From Pandoraea anapnoica (GTDB lineage Bacteria; Pseudomonadota; Gammaproteobacteria; Burkholderiales; Burkholderiaceae): DNA of 64,000 bases. Positions 35,346-45,281 of the stretch are shown in pieces. A program made the position numbers and the translations under genes. The stretch lies in NCBI RefSeq assembly GCF_902459765.1, contig NZ_CABPSP010000003.1, positions 310,001-374,000 of the forward strand, given 5' to 3'. How positions within the stretch are numbered: the stretch's first letter is position 1; each line of letters starts with the position of its first letter. The notes beneath the pieces are model-generated. The model made no database searches, had not been told where the DNA came from, and was given only the letters and a program-made list of their open reading frames with translations.

Positions 35346-36275
35346 ATGACATTCGCTTTCGTTTTCCCGGGACAAGGATCCCAATCGGTGGGCATGCTCG
35401 ACGCATTCGCGGACAACGCCGTCGTGCGCGAAACGCTTGCCGAAGCTTCGGACGCCCTTGGGCAGGATATCGCCAAGCTGATCGCCGCTGGCCCCGCCGA
35501 AGAACTCAACCTCACGACCAACACGCAACCGGTGATGCTCACCGCCGCCTACGCGATGTACCGCGCGTGGCTGGCTGACGGTGGCGCAACGCCGGCTTTC
35601 GTTGCTGGCCACAGCCTGGGTGAGTACACGGCGTTGGTCGCCGCTGGCGTCATCGCATTCAAGGACGCCGTGCCGCTCGTGCGTTTTCGTGCGCAGGCCA
35701 TGCAGGAAGCCGTGCCGGTCGGTCAGGGCGGTATGGCGGCGATTCTCGGTCTGGACGACGACGCCGTTCGCTCCGTCTGCGCCGAAGCGTCGGCGGCGGG
35801 CGTGGTCGAAGCGGTCAACTTCAATGCGCCGGCACAAGTTGTGATCGCCGGTGCCAAGGCAGGTGTGGAAAAGGCCTGCGAACTGGCCAAGGCCGCAGGG
35901 GCCAAGCGCGCGCTCGTGCTGCCGGTGTCCGCGCCGTTCCATTCGTCGCTGCTCAAACCGGCGTCGGATCGTCTGCGCGAGTATCTGGCGAGCGTGACGT
36001 TTAACGCGCCGCAGGTCCCGCTCGTCAATAACGTGGATGTGCTCGTCGAAAACGACGTGGCGCGCATCAAGGACGCGCTGGTGCGTCAGGCGGCTGCCCC
36101 GGTGCGCTGGGTCGAGTCGGTGAAGTGGCTCGCCGCGCAAGGCGTGACGCAAGTGGTCGAGTGCGGTCCGGGCAAGGTGCTGACCGGCCTGACCAAGCGC
36201 ATCGACGGCAATCTCACGGGTTTGGCGATCACCGATCCGGCCTCGCTGGCCGACGTTCGTGCCCAACTCTCGTAA
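35346..36275 (+). CDS. fabD: Malonyl-CoA:ACP transacylase FabD
   Basis: A 309-residue enzyme that loads malonate on acyl carrier protein. FVFPGQGSQSVGML opens the protein, the nucleophile serine is in VAGHSLGEYTALVAAG, and the catalytic histidine is in VSAPFHSSLLKPA. I use the ATG at 35346 (MTFAFVFPG), where the family begins; an ATG eleven codons earlier is also in frame. The 148-base gap after fabH is larger than elsewhere in the block. Confidence 0.97.
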   Translation: MTFAFVFPGQGSQSVGMLDAFADNAVVRETLAEASDALGQDIAKLIAAGPAEELNLTTNTQPVMLTAAYAMYRAWLADGGATPAFVAGHSLGEYTALVAAGVIAFKDAVPLVRFRAQAMQEAVPVGQGGMAAILGLDDDAVRSVCAEASAAGVVEAVNFNAPAQVVIAGAKAGVEKACELAKAAGAKRALVLPVSAPFHSSLLKPASDRLREYLASVTFNAPQVPLVNNVDVLVENDVARIKDALVRQAAAPVRWVESVKWLAAQGVTQVVECGPGKVLTGLTKRIDGNLTGLAITDPASLADVRAQLS

Positions 36276-36299
36276 GCCATAGGCAAGGGTAATTCTTTC

Positions 36300-37049
36300 A
36301 TGAGCAAGCAACTCGAAAACCTCGTGGCGCTGGTGACCGGTGCCTCGCGCGGCATCGGTCGTGCCATCGCCCTCGAACTGGCTCGCCAGGGTGCGACGGT
36401 CGTGGGCACTGCCACCAGCGAAGCCGGTGCACAAGGCATCGATGCGTATTTCGCCGAAGCCGGCGTCGCGGGCAAGGGCATTGTCCTGAATGTGACCGAC
36501 GCCGAGGGCGTGGCCGCAGCGCTGGACGACATCCTCAAGCAACATGGCAAGCTCGACATCCTCGTCAATAACGCCGGTATTACTCGCGATAACCTCGCGA
36601 TGCGTATGAAGGACGACGAGTGGGACGATGTGATCGACACGAACCTCAAGGCGATCTTCCGTCTGTCGCGTGCTGTCATTAAGCCGATGATGAAGGCACG
36701 TAGCGGCCGGATCATCAATGTGACGTCGGTCGTCGGCTCCGCTGGCAACCCGGGGCAGGCCAATTACGCCGCCGCAAAGGCGGGCGTGTCGGGCATGTCG
36801 CGTTCGCTGGCCGCCGAGATCGGTAGCCGAAATATCACGGTCAACTGCGTGGCCCCCGGTTTTATCGACACCGATATGACCAAGGCACTGGGCGAAGCAC
36901 AACACGAAGCGCTCAAGGCACGCATTCCGCTGGGCCGTCTGGGCGCGCCGGAAGATATCGCTAATGCGGTGGCGTTCCTCGCGTCTCCGCAGGCCGGTTA
37001 CATCACCGGCACTACGCTTCACGTGAACGGCGGCATGTTCATGAATTAA
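36300..37049 (+). CDS. fabG: 3-oxoacyl-ACP reductase FabG
   Basis: A 249-residue short-chain dehydrogenase that reduces 3-ketoacyl-ACP with NADPH. The cofactor motif is VTGASRGIGRAIA, the NNAG motif is LVNNAGITRDNLAMRM, and the Ser-Tyr-Lys triad lies in NVTSVVGSAGNPGQ followed by NYAAAKAG. Length and position match the family. Confidence 0.98.
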   Translation: MSKQLENLVALVTGASRGIGRAIALELARQGATVVGTATSEAGAQGIDAYFAEAGVAGKGIVLNVTDAEGVAAALDDILKQHGKLDILVNNAGITRDNLAMRMKDDEWDDVIDTNLKAIFRLSRAVIKPMMKARSGRIINVTSVVGSAGNPGQANYAAAKAGVSGMSRSLAAEIGSRNITVNCVAPGFIDTDMTKALGEAQHEALKARIPLGRLGAPEDIANAVAFLASPQAGYITGTTLHVNGGMFMN

Positions 37050-37184
37050 GGAAGATGCGTGCAGATTGTGGTGAAATTGCATGATTTGCGCGACATTGAA
37101 CATTATTTGGCGCATGCTAACTTTGCTTTGCAAACCTGTTAAAATGCGCGCACTTGTCTGAACTAACTACCCCGGAGGGTTTGA

Positions 37185-37424
37185 ATGGATAACATTGAGC
37201 AACGCGTCAAGAAGATCGTCGCCGAACAACTTGGCGTCGCGGAAGCCGACATTAAGAACGAATCCAGCTTCGTGAACGATCTCGGCGCTGACTCGCTCGA
37301 TACGGTTGAGCTGGTGATGGCCCTGGAAGAAGAGTTCGAGATCGAGATCCCGGACGAAGAAGCAGAAAAGATCACCACCGTGCAACAAGCTATCGATTTC
37401 GCCTCGTCGCAGAAGAAGGCGTAA
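37185..37424 (+). CDS. acpP: Acyl carrier protein AcpP
   Basis: A 79-residue acidic carrier protein. Serine 37 in [18 protein letters not shown] is the phosphopantetheine attachment site, which AcpS, encoded near 50217, would modify. A strong GGAGG site lies six bases before the ATG. A TAAAAT hexamer at 37140-37145 in the 135-base gap after fabG could be a separate -10, as expected for such an abundant protein, but its -35 is not clear. Confidence 0.99.
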   Translation: MDNIEQRVKKIVAEQLGVAEADIKNESSFVNDLGADSLDTVELVMALEEEFEIEIPDEEAEKITTVQQAIDFASSQKKA

Positions 37425-37566
37425 TTCGTACGGATAGCCTGACTGGCCGGGATGCCGACCGGCTCCTGGCGTCGGGCATGCCTGTCAGCCGCAGGGAGCG
37501 CAGGGTCGGACCTTGTCGCCTCTGTGGCTTTTGTTTTGTATGACCCAGCAGAAGAAGGGGAGTATC

Positions 37567-38805
37567 GTGAGTCGTCGTCGCGTCGTCATTACCGGTCTGG
37601 GCCTGATCTCGCCGGTCGGCAACACCGTTGCCGAAGGTTGGGAAAATCTGGTCGCGGGCCGTTCGGGCATCGCCAACATCACGAAGTTCGATGCGAGCGA
37701 GTTCAAAGTTCGCTTCGCAGGCGAAGTCAAAAACTTCGAGACAGAGAAGTATCTGTCGGCCAAGGAAGCTCGCCGTATGGATACGTTTATCCACTACGGT
37801 CTGGCAGCCGGCATTCAGGCGTTTGAGGATAGCGGCCTGCAAATCACTGCAGAGAACGCAGAACGCATCGGTGTCCTTGTTGGCTCCGGGATCGGTGGTC
37901 TGCCGATGATCGAGGATACGCACGACGATCTGATCAAGGGCGGTCCGCGCAAGATCTCCCCCTTCTTTGTGCCGGGCTCGATCATCAATATGATCTCCGG
38001 TCACCTGTCGATCAAGTACGGCCTGAAGGGCCCGAACCTTGCCATCGTCACGGCTTGCACGACCGGTCTGCACTGTATCGGTCAGGCCGCACGCATGATT
38101 CAGTACGGCGACGCGGATGCCGTGCTCGCGGGCGGAGCCGAATCGACGGTGTCGCCGTTGGGTATCGGCGGTTTCGCCGCGATGACCGCACTGTCCACGC
38201 GTAACGACGACCCGGCGACGGCCAGCCGTCCGTGGGACAAGGATCGTGACGGCTTCGTGCTGGGCGAAGGCGCTGGCGTGATGATGGTCGAAGAGTACGA
38301 GCACGCCAAGGCGCGCGGCGCCAAGATCTACGCCGAACTCACGGGCTTCGGCATGAGCGCTGATGCATATCACATGACCGCACCGTGCGAAGACGGCGAC
38401 GGCGCACTGCGCGCTATGACGAACGCGCTGCGCGACGCCGGCCTGAACGCCGACACGGTGAACTATGTGAATGCGCACGGCACGTCGACGCCGTTGGGCG
38501 ATATCGCCGAGACGGTCGCGGTCAAGCGCCTGATGGGCGATGCGGCCAAAAACGTCGTGATGAATTCGACCAAGTCGATGACCGGCCACTTGCTGGGCGG
38601 CGCGGGCGGCCTGGAGTCGGTGTTCACCGTGTTGGCCGTTCACCATCAGAAGTCGCCGCCGACGATCAACATCTTCAATCAGGATCCGGCTTGCGACCTC
38701 GACTACTGCGCAAATACGGCCCGTGATATGAAAATTGATGTCGCGTTGAAGAACTCTTTCGGATTTGGCGGGACTAACGGCACGCTGGTCTTCCAGCGAG
38801 TTTAA
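37567..38805 (+). CDS. fabF: 3-oxoacyl-ACP synthase II FabF
   Basis: A 412-residue elongation condensing enzyme. The active cysteine is in [16 protein letters not shown], with histidines in [11 protein letters not shown] and [16 protein letters not shown] choose the GTG at 37567 (then [11 protein letters not shown]): AGGGGAG lies right before it and the length matches E. coli FabF (413). The ATG at 37513 would add 18 residues unlike any FabF. Confidence 0.97.
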   Translation: MSRRRVVITGLGLISPVGNTVAEGWENLVAGRSGIANITKFDASEFKVRFAGEVKNFETEKYLSAKEARRMDTFIHYGLAAGIQAFEDSGLQITAENAERIGVLVGSGIGGLPMIEDTHDDLIKGGPRKISPFFVPGSIINMISGHLSIKYGLKGPNLAIVTACTTGLHCIGQAARMIQYGDADAVLAGGAESTVSPLGIGGFAAMTALSTRNDDPATASRPWDKDRDGFVLGEGAGVMMVEEYEHAKARGAKIYAELTGFGMSADAYHMTAPCEDGDGALRAMTNALRDAGLNADTVNYVNAHGTSTPLGDIAETVAVKRLMGDAAKNVVMNSTKSMTGHLLGGAGGLESVFTVLAVHHQKSPPTINIFNQDPACDLDYCANTARDMKIDVALKNSFGFGGTNGTLVFQRV

Positions 38806-38811
38806 GTTCGC

Positions 38812-38832
38812 GGGACGCCCCGCAGGCGTCCC
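38812..38832 (+). terminator. Hairpin after fabF, no T tract
   Basis: GGGACGCC-CCGCA-GGCGTCCC starts seven bases past the fabF stop. The absence of a T run makes it a weak or factor-assisted terminator at best. Confidence 0.4.
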
Positions 38833-38971
38833 ATCCCGCTGACCCACGCTCCGGTGAGTGTGCCCGGGCGTGCGGCGTCAAAGACACTTCCAGCCGTGGT
38901 GGTCAGTGCTGCCACGGTGCAATTGGGCCCGTTCGGGCCCGGCAGCCAGAGAAAATACGGATCCATATCAG

Positions 38972-39571
38972 GTGAGTGAACGAGAAATCGACCAGGCGCT
39001 TGTCGAGCGCGTGCAGAAAGGCGACAAAGCCGCCTTCGAGCTGTTGGTCGCGAAATATCACCGCAAGATCATCCGCCTCGTATCGCGGCTCGTGCGCGAC
39101 GCCGCCGAGGTCGAGGATGTGACGCAGGAGGCCTTTATCAAGGCCTACCGCGCCTTGCCGCAGTTTCGCGGCGAGTCGGCGTTCTATACCTGGTTGTATC
39201 GTATTGCTGTCAACACGGCGAAAAACCACCTGGCGACCCAGGGACGTCGTGCACCGACTTCGACTGAAGCGAACGCTGAAGAAGCTGAAACTTTTGCCGA
39301 GGCCGATCAACTAAGGGATATCAACACGCCTGAGTCGATGCTGATGAGCAAGCAGATTGCTCAAACGGTCAACACAGCGATGGAGGCTTTGCCCGATGAA
39401 CTTCGAACGGCAATTACCCTGCGAGAAATCGAAGGGTTGAGCTACGAAGAGATCGCCGAAGCCATGGGGTGCCCGATCGGAACGGTCCGTTCGCGAATTT
39501 TCCGGGCGCGTGAAGCGATTGCCAGCCGGCTCAGGCCGCTGCTGGACACGCCTGACGGTAAGCGCTGGTGA
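38972..39571 (+). CDS. rpoE: RNA polymerase sigma factor RpoE (AlgU type)
   Basis: A 199-residue ECF sigma factor for envelope stress. Region 2 is visible in KAAFELLVAKYHRKII and FRGESAFYTWLYRIAVNTAK; region 4 is LREIEGLSYEEIAEAMGCP with GTVRSRIFRAREAI. The GTG at 38972 (then SEREIDQALVERVQ) matches homologues; upstream codons in frame are non-homologous. The rpoE-rseA-rseB-degP order is the classic sigma-E regulon head. Two hairpins precede it (38893-38918 and 38925-38940). Confidence 0.96.
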   Translation: MSEREIDQALVERVQKGDKAAFELLVAKYHRKIIRLVSRLVRDAAEVEDVTQEAFIKAYRALPQFRGESAFYTWLYRIAVNTAKNHLATQGRRAPTSTEANAEEAETFAEADQLRDINTPESMLMSKQIAQTVNTAMEALPDELRTAITLREIEGLSYEEIAEAMGCPIGTVRSRIFRAREAIASRLRPLLDTPDGKRW

Positions 39572-39609
39572 GCGCGCCGCCGGGGAAGTTATTTTCGTTG
39601 GGGGATATC

Positions 39610-40299
39610 ATGGGATCAGCGACGGTGCAAACGCAGCGGGGGCTGCAAGCCGAGCGGATTTCCGCGTTGATGGACGGGGAATTCGATCCGGACGAACTGG
39701 CCGCCCTGCTGGACGAGGCTGACACCTCGGGCCGGCCTCTGTGGGACGACTACCATCTGATCGGGGACGCATTGCGTTCCGATGAACTGACGCTGCCGCG
39801 TTCGGAGTCTGCCTTTATGGCCTCCTTCGCTGCACGCCTCGAAGCCGAGCCGCACCTGCTCGCGCCGGCCGCACTGGCCGACGCTCAGGCAGCGACAGCT
39901 GCGAGCGCAAAAGCCGCCGGCTCGCGTGTCACGCGAATCAACCCTTTCCTGCGCGTTCGCCGCGTCCTGCCGACGGCTGCTGCCGCCGCCGCAGTCGCTG
40001 CGCTGTCGTGGGTCGTGGTGCCGCGTCTGCAGGATCATCCGGCAGGTGGCGCGCAACCGCAGGTGCTCGCTCAGAGCGCCGCGCCGGCCGCCAGCGGCTC
40101 CAGCCTCACGCGTGTGGCGCTCTCGCAGCAGCCGCAAGCCGCTGTGGCCGCCAATGGTGCGGGTGCGCCGAACGATGTGATCGTGCTGCGCGATGCGCGT
40201 CTCGACCAGTATCTTGCGGCTCACCAGCAATATGCGCCGGCCCCGATCGGCCAGAGCGTTTCCCCTTACATGCGAGCCTCGGCGCAAGCGGACGAATAA
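39610..40299 (+). CDS. rseA: Anti-sigma-E factor RseA
   Basis: A 229-residue single-span inner-membrane protein that holds RpoE inactive. The cytoplasmic N-domain shows ERISALMDGEFDPDELAALL and WDDYHLIGDALRS, typical of RseA/MucA; the membrane helix is near residues 118-138 (TAAAAAAVAALSWVVV); the periplasmic part is alanine/glutamine-rich. I choose the ATG at 39610 with GGGGGA before it. A GTG at 39568 overlapping the rpoE stop is an alternative adding 14 residues. Proteolysis after envelope damage would release RpoE. Confidence 0.9.
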   Translation: MGSATVQTQRGLQAERISALMDGEFDPDELAALLDEADTSGRPLWDDYHLIGDALRSDELTLPRSESAFMASFAARLEAEPHLLAPAALADAQAATAASAKAAGSRVTRINPFLRVRRVLPTAAAAAAVAALSWVVVPRLQDHPAGGAQPQVLAQSAAPAASGSSLTRVALSQQPQAAVAANGAGAPNDVIVLRDARLDQYLAAHQQYAPAPIGQSVSPYMRASAQADE

Positions 40300-41355
40300 A
40301 TGCAGCGCCTGAGTATCGAATCCTTGCCGCGTGCGCCCTTCGGGCGCACTTTCTTCTTGTTTGCATTCCTGCTGGCGAGCACCCTGCAAACGCAGGCGTG
40401 GGCGCAGGCCTCCGCGTCCACCGACCCGCTGGTCGAGAAGCGCGAAGTCAGTGCGTGGCTCAACAAGATCCACCGTGCGGCGCAAACGCAAAACTACATC
40501 GGTACCTTCGTGTATCAGCGTGGCTCGACCATGCGTTCGTCGAAGATCAGTCACTTCGCCGAGAAGGGTAATGAGTACGAAGAACTGGAGACGCTCGACG
40601 GACGTCAGCGCCGCATTCTTCGTCAGAACGAAGACGTCTACACGCTGATTCCCGAGCAAAAGACCGTCTTCCAGGAAAAGCGCGAGAGCAAGGATTCGTT
40701 CCCCGCTTTGCTCGCGACGCCCAATCGCGACGTGCTCGACTACTACGCGCCGAAGCTGCTGCCGAACGAACGGATGGCGGGCTTCGACTGCATGGTGATC
40801 GAGCTCACGCCGAAGGACGATTACCGTTTCGGTTATCGCTTGTGGGCCGATCGCAATACCGGCTTGTTGCTGCGTGCACAGACGCTCGATGCCGAGGGGC
40901 ATCTGCTGGAGCAGGCGGCGTTCTCGCAAATCTCTATCGGTGTGCCGAGCGAGAAGGCGCGAATCGTCCATGCGATTCAGGCCACGCACGGCTGGCATGT
41001 CGTGAAGCCGCAGATTGTGACGACGCGTCTGTCGGACGCGGGCTGGAGTATCGACGTCGACAAGAAGGTGCCGGGATTCAAGGCCGTGCGGGAAGTGCGT
41101 CGTACGATGCGCTCGACGGCGGACGGCAAACCGCTGGAAGTCCAGCAGGTGGTATATTCCGACGGCATGGCCGGACTTTCGGTGTTTATCGAACCGGCCA
41201 CGCGTGAGCGCAAGGAAGGCCACGGTAGCGCCGGAGCGACGAACATCCTCATCAAGCGCTATGGCGACTTCTGGCTGACCTTGCTCGGCGAAGTGCCGCA
41301 GGCCACCCTGCAACAGTTCGCATCCAGTATCGAGTACAAACAGCCGGCGAAGTGA
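40300..41355 (+). CDS. rseB: Sigma-E regulatory protein RseB/MucB
   Basis: A 351-residue periplasmic protein with a signal peptide (residues about 1-35, ending QAWAQA). The MucB/RseB N-domain contains NYIGTFVYQRGSTMRSSKISHF and the C-domain ends in GDFWLTLLGEVPQATLQQFASSIEY. RseB shields RseA from cleavage until it senses mislocalised lipopolysaccharide or outer-membrane protein. The ATG directly abuts the rseA stop, implying coupled translation. Confidence 0.94.
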   Translation: MQRLSIESLPRAPFGRTFFLFAFLLASTLQTQAWAQASASTDPLVEKREVSAWLNKIHRAAQTQNYIGTFVYQRGSTMRSSKISHFAEKGNEYEELETLDGRQRRILRQNEDVYTLIPEQKTVFQEKRESKDSFPALLATPNRDVLDYYAPKLLPNERMAGFDCMVIELTPKDDYRFGYRLWADRNTGLLLRAQTLDAEGHLLEQAAFSQISIGVPSEKARIVHAIQATHGWHVVKPQIVTTRLSDAGWSIDVDKKVPGFKAVREVRRTMRSTADGKPLEVQQVVYSDGMAGLSVFIEPATRERKEGHGSAGATNILIKRYGDFWLTLLGEVPQATLQQFASSIEYKQPAK

Positions 41356-41483
41356 CCGGCTGTCGGGTGGGCCGCAACCGGTAACGGTGCGGTCCGGGCA
41401 GCGAGGCAGACGTGACGCGACAGTGCGTCGGGTGCCGGACTGCCCTCAGGGATTCCGAGACTTTCGCGCACCACGATCTTCCA

Positions 41484-42995
41484 ATGAAGAAGACTCTCTT
41501 GCTTCGTGTCATCCTCGGCGGCGCCATTGCCGCCCAATTGGCGGGAGTCCCCGCCGCCTTTGCTGCGCCGGCCTCGGCAACGAGCGGCGGATCGACGACG
41601 TCGAACGCACCGCTTGTCAGCAATCTTCCCGATTTCACTCAGCTCGTCGATCGCGTCGGCCCGGCCGTCGTGAACATTCGGACGACCGAGCGCGTTAGCC
41701 GCAATCAGCGTGGTTTGCCGCCCGGTATGGACGATGACATGGCCGAGCTGTTCCGCCGCTTCTTCGGCGTGCCCATGCCTCAGCAGCCGGGCCCGAAGGG
41801 CGGCACCCCGCGACGTGGCCAGCCCCAGCCTGACGAAGAGCAGAACAGTGGCGTGGGTTCAGGCTTCATCGTCTCGAACGACGGCTACATTCTGACGAAC
41901 GCGCACGTGGTCGACGGCGCGGACAGCATCTATGTCACCCTGACCGACAAGCGCGAGTTCAAGGCGAAGCTGGTCGGCGCGGACAAGCGTACCGACGTCG
42001 CGGTGGTCAAGGTGGAAGCCAAGGACCTGCCGACGGTGCCTGTCGGAGACTCGAACAAGCTGCGTGTGGGCGAGTGGGTGGTGGCGATCGGATCGCCGTT
42101 CGGTCTCGAAAATACGGTAACGGCGGGCATCGTGTCGGCTAAGGGCCGTGACACGGGCGATTATCTGCCCTTCATCCAGACGGACGTGGCCGTGAACCCG
42201 GGCAACTCCGGCGGCCCGCTTATCAATATGCGTGGCGAGGTCGTGGGTATCAACTCGATGATCTACAGCCAGACCGGCGGTTTCATGGGCATTTCGTTCG
42301 CGATTCCGATCGACGAAGTGATGCGCGTGGTCGATCAGCTCAAAAAGACGGGCAAGGTCGTTCGCGGCCGTATCGGCGTGGCGATCAGCGAAGTGAGCAA
42401 GGAAGTGGCCGATTCGCTGGGCTTGCCGCGTGCTCAGGGCGCTCTGGTGCGCAGCATCGAGCCGGGCAGCCCTGCCGAGAAGGCGGGCGTGCAGCCGGGC
42501 GACATCATCATGAGGTTCGAAGGCCGTCCTGTCGATCACGCCACGGACCTGCCGCGCATGGTCGGCGAGACCAAGCCGGGCTCGAGCGCAACGCTGCAAG
42601 TTCTGCGCAAGGGCAAGAATCAGGATCTGAAGATCACGATTGCCGAGGCCGATACCGATACGCCCAAGGCGTCGAAAGCCCAGGGTGGTAGCGCCGAAGC
42701 GCCGCATCCGAACGCATTGGGTCTGGTCGTCTCCGATCTGACCGACGCGCAGAAGAAGGACTTGAAGCTGCGTGGCGGTGTGCAGGTCGAACTGGCGGAA
42801 GGTCCGGCGGGCCGTGCGGGGCTCCAGCAGGGTGACATCATTCTGCGAGTGGGCGACGCCGACATCGTCAACGCCAAGCAGTTCGAAGATGTGGTGAAGG
42901 CGCTCGATCCGAAGCGTCTGGTGCCGATCCTGGTGCGCCGTGGCGATGCGACGCAGTTCGTGCCGCTGCGCCCGCGTGCGCCGGGCAGCAAGTAA
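41484..42995 (+). CDS. degP: Periplasmic serine protease DegP/MucD
   Basis: A 503-residue HtrA-type protease and chaperone. A signal peptide (residues about 1-27, ending AAFAA) precedes the trypsin-like domain with His in TNAHVVDGADS, Asp in DKRTDVAVVKV and Ser in NPGNSGGPLINM. Two PDZ domains follow (SIEPGSPAEKAGVQPGDIIM and ELAEGPAGRAGLQQGDIILR). It clears misfolded envelope proteins and is the effector gene of the sigma-E operon here, as MucD is in Pseudomonas. Confidence 0.96.
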   Translation: MKKTLLLRVILGGAIAAQLAGVPAAFAAPASATSGGSTTSNAPLVSNLPDFTQLVDRVGPAVVNIRTTERVSRNQRGLPPGMDDDMAELFRRFFGVPMPQQPGPKGGTPRRGQPQPDEEQNSGVGSGFIVSNDGYILTNAHVVDGADSIYVTLTDKREFKAKLVGADKRTDVAVVKVEAKDLPTVPVGDSNKLRVGEWVVAIGSPFGLENTVTAGIVSAKGRDTGDYLPFIQTDVAVNPGNSGGPLINMRGEVVGINSMIYSQTGGFMGISFAIPIDEVMRVVDQLKKTGKVVRGRIGVAISEVSKEVADSLGLPRAQGALVRSIEPGSPAEKAGVQPGDIIMRFEGRPVDHATDLPRMVGETKPGSSATLQVLRKGKNQDLKITIAEADTDTPKASKAQGGSAEAPHPNALGLVVSDLTDAQKKDLKLRGGVQVELAEGPAGRAGLQQGDIILRVGDADIVNAKQFEDVVKALDPKRLVPILVRRGDATQFVPLRPRAPGSK

Positions 42996-43003
42996 GCCAG
43001 CCC

Positions 43004-43249
43004 ATGACCGCGCCGGCGCTCACGCTCTATGGCCGCAAGTGGTGTCATCTGTGCGATGACATGCTTGCGGCGCTCGAAGCGATGCGTCCGGCGTGGGATT
43101 TCTCGGTCACGGTGATCGACGTCGACAGCGATCCGGTGCTCGAAGCGAAGTACGACGAGATCGTGCCGGTGCTTGCCCTGGGTGAGCGTGAGCTGTGCCG
43201 GTATCGTTTCGACGTCGACGCTGTCGCAACCGTTTTTCCCCGGGGCTGA
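43004..43249 (+). CDS. Glutaredoxin-family (DUF836) protein
   Basis: An 81-residue thioredoxin-fold protein with the redox motif KWCHLCDDM near residue 13 and the conserved VDSDPVLEAKYDEIVPVLALG. It begins eight bases after degP and precedes lepA, a position conserved in Burkholderiales. It probably reduces a disulfide in the cytosol; the partner is unknown. Confidence 0.9.
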   Translation: MTAPALTLYGRKWCHLCDDMLAALEAMRPAWDFSVTVIDVDSDPVLEAKYDEIVPVLALGERELCRYRFDVDAVATVFPRG

Positions 43250-43457
43250 CGCTTCGTTCGGTCCGGATGCCCAGAACGAAACCAGCACCTGCCCATCATT
43301 TCCACTGAATCCCGCTTATTTCGGCTATGCGGCTGCGATGCCTTCGATTCCGGACGGAATCGGTGCGCTTTCGGCTAAAATGTCATGTTTGCCGATTCTC
43401 TCGAAAGTCGCTGCCGAGCCGAATCCGATGGCACCGACTTTTCTATAGCCCCGCCTC

Positions 43458-45263
43458 ATGGACCATATTCGCAATTTTTCGATCATCGCCCACATCGACC
43501 ACGGGAAATCGACCCTGGCCGATCGCATCATCCAGTTGAGCGGCGGTTTGTCCGATCGTGAAATGGAATCTCGCGTCCTCGACTCGATGGATCTCGAGCG
43601 CGAGCGGGGCATCACTATCAAGGCGCAGACCGCCGCGCTGCAATACAAGGCACGCGACGGCAAGGTCTACAACCTCAACCTGATCGATACGCCGGGACAC
43701 GTCGACTTTTCGTACGAAGTGAGCCGTTCGCTGTCCGCTTGCGAAGGCGCGCTGCTCGTCGTCGACGCCTCGCAGGGCGTGGAAGCGCAGACCGTCGCGA
43801 ATTGCTACACCGCCATCGAGCTGGGCGTGGAAGTCGTGCCGGTGCTCAACAAGATCGATCTGCCGTCGGCCGAGCCGGAAAACGCGATCCAGGAGATCGA
43901 AGACGTGATCGGCATCGAAGCGACCGACGCCGTACGCTGTTCGGCCAAGACCGGTCTGGGTGTGGAAGACGTGCTCGAAGCGCTGATCGCCAAAGTGCCG
44001 CCGCCCAAGGGCGACGCCAACGCGCCGTTGCAAGCCCTGATCATCGACTCGTGGTTCGATAGCTACGTCGGTGTGGTCATGCTGGTGCGCGTGGTCAATG
44101 GCACGCTCAAGCCGAAGGAAAAGATTCACCTGATGGCCACGGGCTCCAGCTATCTGGTCGAACAAGTCGGCGTGTTCACGCCGAAGTCCAAGCAACTCGC
44201 GTCGCTGTCTGCCGGTCAGGTGGGCTTCATCATCTCGGGCATCAAGGAACTGAACGCGGCGAAAGTGGGCGATACCGTCACTCACGCCGTGACGACCACG
44301 ACCAAGCCCGCCGAGGCACCGCTGCCGGGCTTCAAGGAAGTGAAGCCGCAGGTGTTCGCCGGCCTCTATCCGGTCGAAGCCAACCAGTACGACGCCCTGC
44401 GCGACTCGCTCGAAAAGCTCAAGCTCAACGACGCCTCGTTGCAATACGAACCGGAAGTTTCCCAAGCACTGGGCTTCGGTTTCCGTTGCGGCTTCCTGGG
44501 TCTGCTGCACATGGAAATCGTGCAGGAGCGTCTGGAGCGCGAATTCGACATGGACCTCATCACCACGGCACCGACCGTGATTTATGAGGTGACGGAGCGC
44601 GATGGCACGGTCGTCTCGGTGGAAAACCCGGCGAAGATGCCGGATCCGGGCCGCATCGAGGAAGTTCGCGAGCCGATCGTCACCGTGAATCTGTACATGC
44701 CGCAGGAGTACGTCGGTTCGGTCGTCACGCTGTGCCAGCAAAAGCGCGGCGTGCAGATCGATATGCAGTATCACGGCCGTCAGGTGCGTCTGATTTATGA
44801 AATTCCGATGGCTGAAATCGTGCTCGACTTCTTCGACCGTCTGAAGTCGGTGTCGCGCGGTTACGCGTCGATGGATTACGAGTTCAAGGAATATCGCGCG
44901 TCGGACGTGGTCAAGGTCGACATGCTGATCAACAACGACAAGGTCGACGCGTTGTCGATCATCGTCCACCGCTCGGAGAGCCGTCGTCGCGGTGCGCAAG
45001 TCGCGTCGAAGATGCGGGAAATCATTCCGCGTCAGATGTACGATGTGGCGATTCAGGCAGCCATCGGTGCGAACATCATCGCGCGTGAGAACATCAAGGC
45101 ACTGCGTAAGAACGTGCTGGCGAAGTGCTATGGTGGCGACATCTCGCGTAAGAAGAAGCTGCTCGAGAAACAGAAGGAAGGTAAGAAGCGCATGAAGCAG
45201 GTGGGGAGCGTTGAAATTCCCCAGGAAGCGTTCCTTGCCATTTTGCAAGTCGAAGACAAATAA
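43458..45263 (+). CDS. lepA: Elongation factor 4 (LepA)
   Basis: A 601-residue translational GTPase. G motifs are [26 protein letters not shown] and [12 protein letters not shown]; the LepA-specific C-terminal domain ends in [21 protein letters not shown]. It acts on ribosomes in ionic or cold stress. The lepA-lepB pair, 18 bases apart, is a conserved operon. Confidence 0.98.
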   Translation: MDHIRNFSIIAHIDHGKSTLADRIIQLSGGLSDREMESRVLDSMDLERERGITIKAQTAALQYKARDGKVYNLNLIDTPGHVDFSYEVSRSLSACEGALLVVDASQGVEAQTVANCYTAIELGVEVVPVLNKIDLPSAEPENAIQEIEDVIGIEATDAVRCSAKTGLGVEDVLEALIAKVPPPKGDANAPLQALIIDSWFDSYVGVVMLVRVVNGTLKPKEKIHLMATGSSYLVEQVGVFTPKSKQLASLSAGQVGFIISGIKELNAAKVGDTVTHAVTTTTKPAEAPLPGFKEVKPQVFAGLYPVEANQYDALRDSLEKLKLNDASLQYEPEVSQALGFGFRCGFLGLLHMEIVQERLEREFDMDLITTAPTVIYEVTERDGTVVSVENPAKMPDPGRIEEVREPIVTVNLYMPQEYVGSVVTLCQQKRGVQIDMQYHGRQVRLIYEIPMAEIVLDFFDRLKSVSRGYASMDYEFKEYRASDVVKVDMLINNDKVDALSIIVHRSESRRRGAQVASKMREIIPRQMYDVAIQAAIGANIIARENIKALRKNVLAKCYGGDISRKKKLLEKQKEGKKRMKQVGSVEIPQEAFLAILQVEDK

Positions 45264-45281
45264 CGTAGCGACAGGTCCCGC

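Noticed and set aside
35298-37133. A 611-codon antisense frame over fabD and fabG
   Set aside because: Shadow of two certain fatty-acid genes; composition dominated by His/Arg/Asp.
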